DNA from: Colwellia marinimaniae
GTDB lineage: Bacteria; Pseudomonadota; Gammaproteobacteria; Enterobacterales; Alteromonadaceae
DNA: 64,000 nucleotides
NCBI RefSeq assembly: GCF_002207865.1
Contig: NZ_BDQM01000010.1
Coordinates: forward strand, 1 to 64,000
Direction: 5' to 3'
Shown here: one piece after another, positions 60,658-64,000 of the stretch
How positions within the stretch are numbered: the stretch's first letter is position 1
Layout of the letters: each line of letters opens with the position of its first letter
Made by a program: the position numbers and the translations under genes
Notes under the pieces: generated by a model
What the model saw: the letters and a program-made list of their open reading frames with translations, nothing else
Database searches by the model: none
What the model was told of the DNA's origin: nothing

Positions 60658-61239
60658 ATGGCCATTGAATTACCGGCATTACCTTACGAGCAAAATGCTT
60701 TAGAGCCACACATTTCAGCAGAAACTTTATCATTTCATTATGGCAAGCACCACAACACTTATGTTGTTAAGCTTAATGGCTTAATTGGCGGTACTGAGTT
60801 CGAAAATAAAAGCTTAGAAGAGATTGTTAAAAGCTCTTCTGCTGGTATTTTTAATAACGCAGCACAAATCTGGAACCATACTTTTTATTGGAACAGCTTA
60901 AGTCCAAACGGCGGCGGTGAGCCATCAGGTGATTTACTAGCAGCTATTAACAGTAACTTCGGTTCATTTGATGAATTTAAAGCTAAGTTCACTGATAGTG
61001 CTATCAATAACTTTGGCTCTAGCTGGACTTGGTTAGTGCAGAATGCAGATGGTAGCTTAGCGATTGTAAACACGTCAAATGCAGCGACACCATTAACTGA
61101 CGACGGTGTTACACCACTTATTACCGTTGATTTATGGGAACATGCTTACTACATAGATTACCGTAACGTAAGACCTGATTACCTGAAAGGTTTTTGGGCA
61201 TTAGCTAACTGGGATTTTGCTCAAGCTAACTTTAGCTAG
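60658..61239 (+). CDS. sodB: Iron superoxide dismutase
   Basis: 193 residues. Metal ligands H27, H74, D158 and H162 are in place, with HYGKHHNTYV, NNAAQIWNHTFYW and DLWEHAYYIDY. The residues around the second sphere (AAQIWNHTFYW) fit the iron rather than manganese type. It removes superoxide in the cytoplasm. AGGAGAG precedes the ATG. A palindrome at 60579 lies in its promoter region. Confidence 0.96.
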   Translation: MAIELPALPYEQNALEPHISAETLSFHYGKHHNTYVVKLNGLIGGTEFENKSLEEIVKSSSAGIFNNAAQIWNHTFYWNSLSPNGGGEPSGDLLAAINSNFGSFDEFKAKFTDSAINNFGSSWTWLVQNADGSLAIVNTSNAATPLTDDGVTPLITVDLWEHAYYIDYRNVRPDYLKGFWALANWDFAQANFS

Positions 61240-61257
61240 TAAAACCTAGATCTGTAT

Positions 61258-61287
61258 ATGCCTAGTGAAGCTTGCTTTACTAGGCAT
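61258..61287 (+). terminator. Hairpin after sodB
   Basis: ATGCCTAGT (61258-61266) pairs with ACTAGGCAT (61279-61287). The T tail is short, so termination may be inefficient. Confidence 0.6.
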
Positions 61288-61852
61288 TGTTAATAGAAAG
61301 ACTTCGAGCCACTGCATTTTATCGCTACCGTAACAACAATAATGATAGCGACCATAGCTACATAAATTAAGGCTTGCCGCTTTAGTTTGCCTAGCCCCTC
61401 ACGCGAGCCTGCTATATTAAATCAATAATAGTCATCGGCATGAGCCAAAATACCACTGACTAGCTTAAATTAACTGAGCTAAATTAAGCTGACTAAAATC
61501 AAACCAGATAAAACTTAGTAAATTCGCTTAATAAATAACGCTCAATCAACAAAAATTTAGTAGCGATTACCTTAAGCCAATATGGCTTAACCGATAAAAC
61601 ATAAAATTACCTAGTATTTGCATCAGGCTTTTTAAGTAAACAATTAAAGTTATCATAATTTAGTGAATAAATAGTTATAAAAAGCCAGATTTTCTTTAGA
61701 CGTCAATTGTTTTTGCATAAAAAAACACGCTAAAAGCCATTTAATTGGCGTACATGAAAAACTAATGAATAGTTATTCATAAATATAACCCAATAGAAAG
61801 TTCAATGTTTATGCATTAGTTTTTCTAATGCCTAGACTACATTTTTTTTAGT

Positions 61853-61881
61853 TTGTCGACCAAGGGATTCGCCACTATGAT
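61853..61881 (+). promoter_or_regulatory. Promoter of the candidate small RNA
   Basis: TTGTCG (61853-61858) and TATGAT (61876-61881) are separated by exactly 17 bases, matching a sigma-70 promoter at four and five of six positions. A T-rich run lies directly upstream. GCATTAG/CTAATGC at 61813-61831 is an inverted repeat farther up that could be an operator. Positions 61288-61850 otherwise contain AT-rich sequence without a gene. Confidence 0.5.
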
Positions 61882-61887
61882 AGCTTT

Positions 61888-62062
61888 GTTTTCTGAGTTA
61901 GCGCAATGTTACTTTTTCTTTCTCCCAAAGAGAGTTCATTAACCAGATTACTCTGAAATGATAGCTACTATCTTTTCTCTCTGACATGTTTCTTGGAATT
62001 TAACTTCCTTCTATCAACTTGATATTTGAGTTGGCCCGCACTTAGTTTGCGGGCTTTTTTTT
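61888..62062 (+). ncRNA. Candidate small RNA
   Basis: A transcript starting near 61888, six bases after the promoter, and ending in the terminator at 62034-62062 would be about 175 nt. It is rich in U and C (cctttttctttctccc-like runs), which suits Hfq binding, and contains no open frame of note. I could not match it to a known RNA family. No other + strand gene explains the terminator. Confidence 0.5.
62034..62062 (+). terminator. Strong terminator on the + strand
   Basis: GCCCGCA (62034-62040) pairs with TGCGGGC (62048-62054) around seven bases, followed by eight T. On the minus strand there is no T-run after the stem, so it does not serve lolE. Confidence 0.88.
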
Positions 62063-62097
62063 GTCTTTTTTTAGCTAGAGTAAAGCTATAGAGGTGA

Positions 62098-63366
62098 TTA
62101 CAGCTGGCCTAACACTTGCGCTGGCTCAATTTTTGTTGCTCGCCATGCCGGATATACGGTTGCCAACAGGCTCATAATTAACGCGGTGATAACGGTGGCG
62201 TAAACATCACTAGCATGTAAAACACTCGGTAGGTAGTTAATAAAATAGACATCCCCCGACAAAAAGGTAACCCCAAGCAACTGCTCTAAGCCGCTCATAA
62301 TATCGGTAAGGTTTAATGCAAAATAAACACCACACAGCGCGCCTAATAGACTACCAACTACCCCATTAACCAAACCTTGAAAAATAAAGGCCAACATTAT
62401 TGTTTGTGAGCTGGCACCCATGGTTTTTAAAATAGCTATATCACCTTGTTTCTCATTAACCGCCATGATCAAGGTTGAGACAATATTAAAGCTAGCTACC
62501 GCGATAACCAGCACCATGACAATAAACATCACCATGCGCACCAACTGGATATCATTAAATAAATGTCCTTGGCTACGAGTCCAATTATTAATATAAACAT
62601 AATGATCAAAATTATAGGCAACCTGTCGGGCAATTTTAGGGGCAGCAAATACATCGGCGACTTTCAAGCGTATACTTTGTGTTTCATTACTGGCATAGCC
62701 CATAACATCACTGGCCAGGGCCAGGGGAATATAAGCTAAAGTTTCGTCTATGGTGCCGCCAAATTTGAATATAGCAACCACTTCTACCTGACGAGTGATA
62801 GGCGAAGAAAAGGCTTGGTTAATGTCATTACCCGCTTGTGGTGGTGGTAACAATAACTGTATTTTATCGCCAAGTTGCACGGATAATTTTTTTGCCACGC
62901 CGCTACCGATTATGATGCTGTTGCTATTATGATCAGTGACCCTTAAGCCCAACCATTTACCCGCAATAATATAATCATCAATACTCGACACCTGCATTTC
63001 AAGCTCGGCATCAACGCCACGTACTTCTACCGCTTTAAGCTGCAAGCCATGTTGCAACATGCCGGTCATTTTTATTACCGGCGCAGCAGCGAGCACTGCT
63101 TGCTCATGTTGTACTTTCTTTATACTTTGTCGCCAATTCCTTATCGGCTCGTTAACACTGACAAGCTCAACATGCGGAACAATCGACAGTAGTTTTTGCG
63201 ATAACTCTCGCTCAAAGCCATTCATCGCGCTGAGCACAATAATAAGTACGGTTACCCCTAAAGCAATACCTAGGGTAGAAGAAGCAGAGATGAAAGCAGA
63301 AAAACCATTACCATGTCGGCTACGCACATAACGCCAGCCTAAAAAAATACTTAAGGGTTTAAACAT
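62098..63366 (-). CDS. lolE: Lipoprotein-releasing ABC transporter permease LolE
   Basis: 422 residues. Four membrane helices are expected: one near 30-50 and three after about residue 270 (including [20 protein letters not shown]). The periplasmic domain lies between. [20 protein letters not shown] and [16 protein letters not shown] match LolE rather than LolC. LolCDE extracts outer-membrane lipoproteins from the inner membrane and hands them to LolA. The gene order lolD-lolE and an 8-base overlap agree with this; lolC should be upstream, outside the window. Confidence 0.93.
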   Translation of the reverse strand: MFKPLSIFLGWRYVRSRHGNGFSAFISASSTLGIALGVTVLIIVLSAMNGFERELSQKLLSIVPHVELVSVNEPIRNWRQSIKKVQHEQAVLAAAPVIKMTGMLQHGLQLKAVEVRGVDAELEMQVSSIDDYIIAGKWLGLRVTDHNSNSIIIGSGVAKKLSVQLGDKIQLLLPPPQAGNDINQAFSSPITRQVEVVAIFKFGGTIDETLAYIPLALASDVMGYASNETQSIRLKVADVFAAPKIARQVAYNFDHYVYINNWTRSQGHLFNDIQLVRMVMFIVMVLVIAVASFNIVSTLIMAVNEKQGDIAILKTMGASSQTIMLAFIFQGLVNGVVGSLLGALCGVYFALNLTDIMSGLEQLLGVTFLSGDVYFINYLPSVLHASDVYATVITALIMSLLATVYPAWRATKIEPAQVLGQL

Positions 63367-64000
63367 ATTTATCGCTTACTGGTCGACTATTTTGACTTAA
63401 AACACTGTTAGCGTCATCGGTGACTAATTGTTTATTACCCTCATCGAACAAGGGTGATAATTGCCCCTGTACCAACTTCACTTGCCTATCCATACGTTTT
63501 GCCAAGACAAGATCATGAGTCACAATGACGAAACTTGTCTGAGCCGTCTTATTTAGCCTACGGATCAGTTGATAAATTTGCTCGGCGGTATCACTATCTA
63601 AATTCCCTGTTGGCTCATCAGCCAAGACTAAAGAGGGTTTGGTAACCAAGGCTCGAGCAATCGCCACGCGTTGACGTTCGCCACCTGATAATTGTGAAGG
63701 CCGGTAATCAATTCGATGACTTAAGCTAACCTGGTCAAGCATATTCTTGGCTGCTAACAATGCATCTTTGGGTTTGTCACCTCTAATCATCAATGGCATA
63801 GCAACATTTTCTTGAGCGCTAAATTCCATCATCAAATGGTGAAATTGATAAATAAAACCAATATGCTGATTTCTAAATTTAGCTCTTTCTTTGTCTGATA
63901 ATTGGTGAATATCGATGCCATTGATAAGCACCTTGCCTGAAGTAGGCGTATCTAAAGCGCCGGCAAGGTGTAAGAAGGTACTTTTCCCGCAGCCCGAGCT
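63359..64000 (-). CDS. lolD: Lipoprotein-releasing ABC ATPase LolD (5' end cut by window)
   Basis: 214 residues of the C-terminal part are present; the start lies beyond 64000. The frame is open from 64000 and begins with the Walker A SSGCGKST. The Q-loop ([15 protein letters not shown]), signature [15 protein letters not shown], Walker [13 protein letters not shown] and switch THDL are complete. It powers LolCE. The tail (about 25 residues after KLVQGQL) is Ser/Asn/Asp-rich. Confidence 0.93.
   Translation of the reverse strand, partial: SSGCGKSTFLHLAGALDTPTSGKVLINGIDIHQLSDKERAKFRNQHIGFIYQFHHLMMEFSAQENVAMPLMIRGDKPKDALLAAKNMLDQVSLSHRIDYRPSQLSGGERQRVAIARALVTKPSLVLADEPTGNLDSDTAEQIYQLIRRLNKTAQTSFVIVTHDLVLAKRMDRQVKLVQGQLSPLFDEGNKQLVTDDANSVLSQNSRPVSDKYV

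Noticed and set aside
61888..62062. CsrB, 6S or Spot 42 RNA
   Set aside because: There are too few GGA motifs for CsrB, no long 6S-like hairpin with a bulge, and no sequence match to Spot 42 as I recall it.

Overview
The window is a chromosomal segment of an AT-rich marine gammaproteobacterium, most like the order Alteromonadales and in particular Colwellia. This is inferred from protein similarity remembered for these families, from the low GC content, and from sodium-linked functions (MotY, NhaC, PutP). The species cannot be fixed from the sequence alone. The gene order dapB-carA-carB-greA-(yhbY/rlmE)-ftsH-folP-glmM-tpiA-secG-tRNA-Leu(GAG) is the standard gammaproteobacterial order.

Region 1 (1-17.5 kb) is accessory. 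It holds a glycosylasparaginase, an unrecognised membrane-anchored coiled-coil protein, a STAS-like/small-membrane-protein pair divergent from a Crp/Fnr-type regulator, a PhnD-PhnC-PhnE-type ABC uptake operon whose permease is a double-length fusion, a REP-associated (Y1/HUH) transposase, an alpha/beta hydrolase, a peptide (POT) transporter, an S41 protease lipoprotein with a small partner lipoprotein, a DMT-family exporter and an unknown protein. Five arrays of a degenerate 22-24 bp repeat lie between these genes, all in the same orientation. Two arrays begin with a hairpin whose stem differs by a compensated base pair. Three decayed gene scraps (alpha/beta hydrolase, methyltransferase, DsbA) and two MITE-like elements show repeated gain and loss.

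Region 2 (17.8-25.4 kb) has a SWIM-SNF2 helicase, a HipBA toxin-antitoxin pair, a DEAD-box RNA helicase and a phytanoyl-CoA-dioxygenase-like protein. Region 3 (25.56-28.96 kb) is a small island at tRNA-Leu(GAG). The intact tRNA lies at one end, a mutated 3' half of the same tRNA at the other, and between them are a Fic protein, a 60-residue protein and a dead IS1595-family transposase.

Region 4 (29-46.9 kb) is core: secG, tpiA, glmM, folP, ftsH, rlmE, yhbY, greA, carB, carA, dapB, fklB and putP. It is interrupted between yhbY and greA by an SPFH (band 7) protein co-transcribed with an Arc-like repressor. Three copies of TGATATCA spaced by exactly 11 bp precede this pair.

Region 5 (47-64 kb) has a degenerate EAL-HDOD signalling protein, nhaC, ligA, zipA, cysZ, a lipoprotein, an M1 aminopeptidase, motY divergent from rnt, peroxiredoxin, grxD divergent from sodB, and lolE with the start of lolD cut by the window edge. 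The 858 bp between sodB and lolE holds no protein gene but has a promoter-like pair and a strong terminator on the + strand, so it probably encodes a small RNA of about 170 nt.
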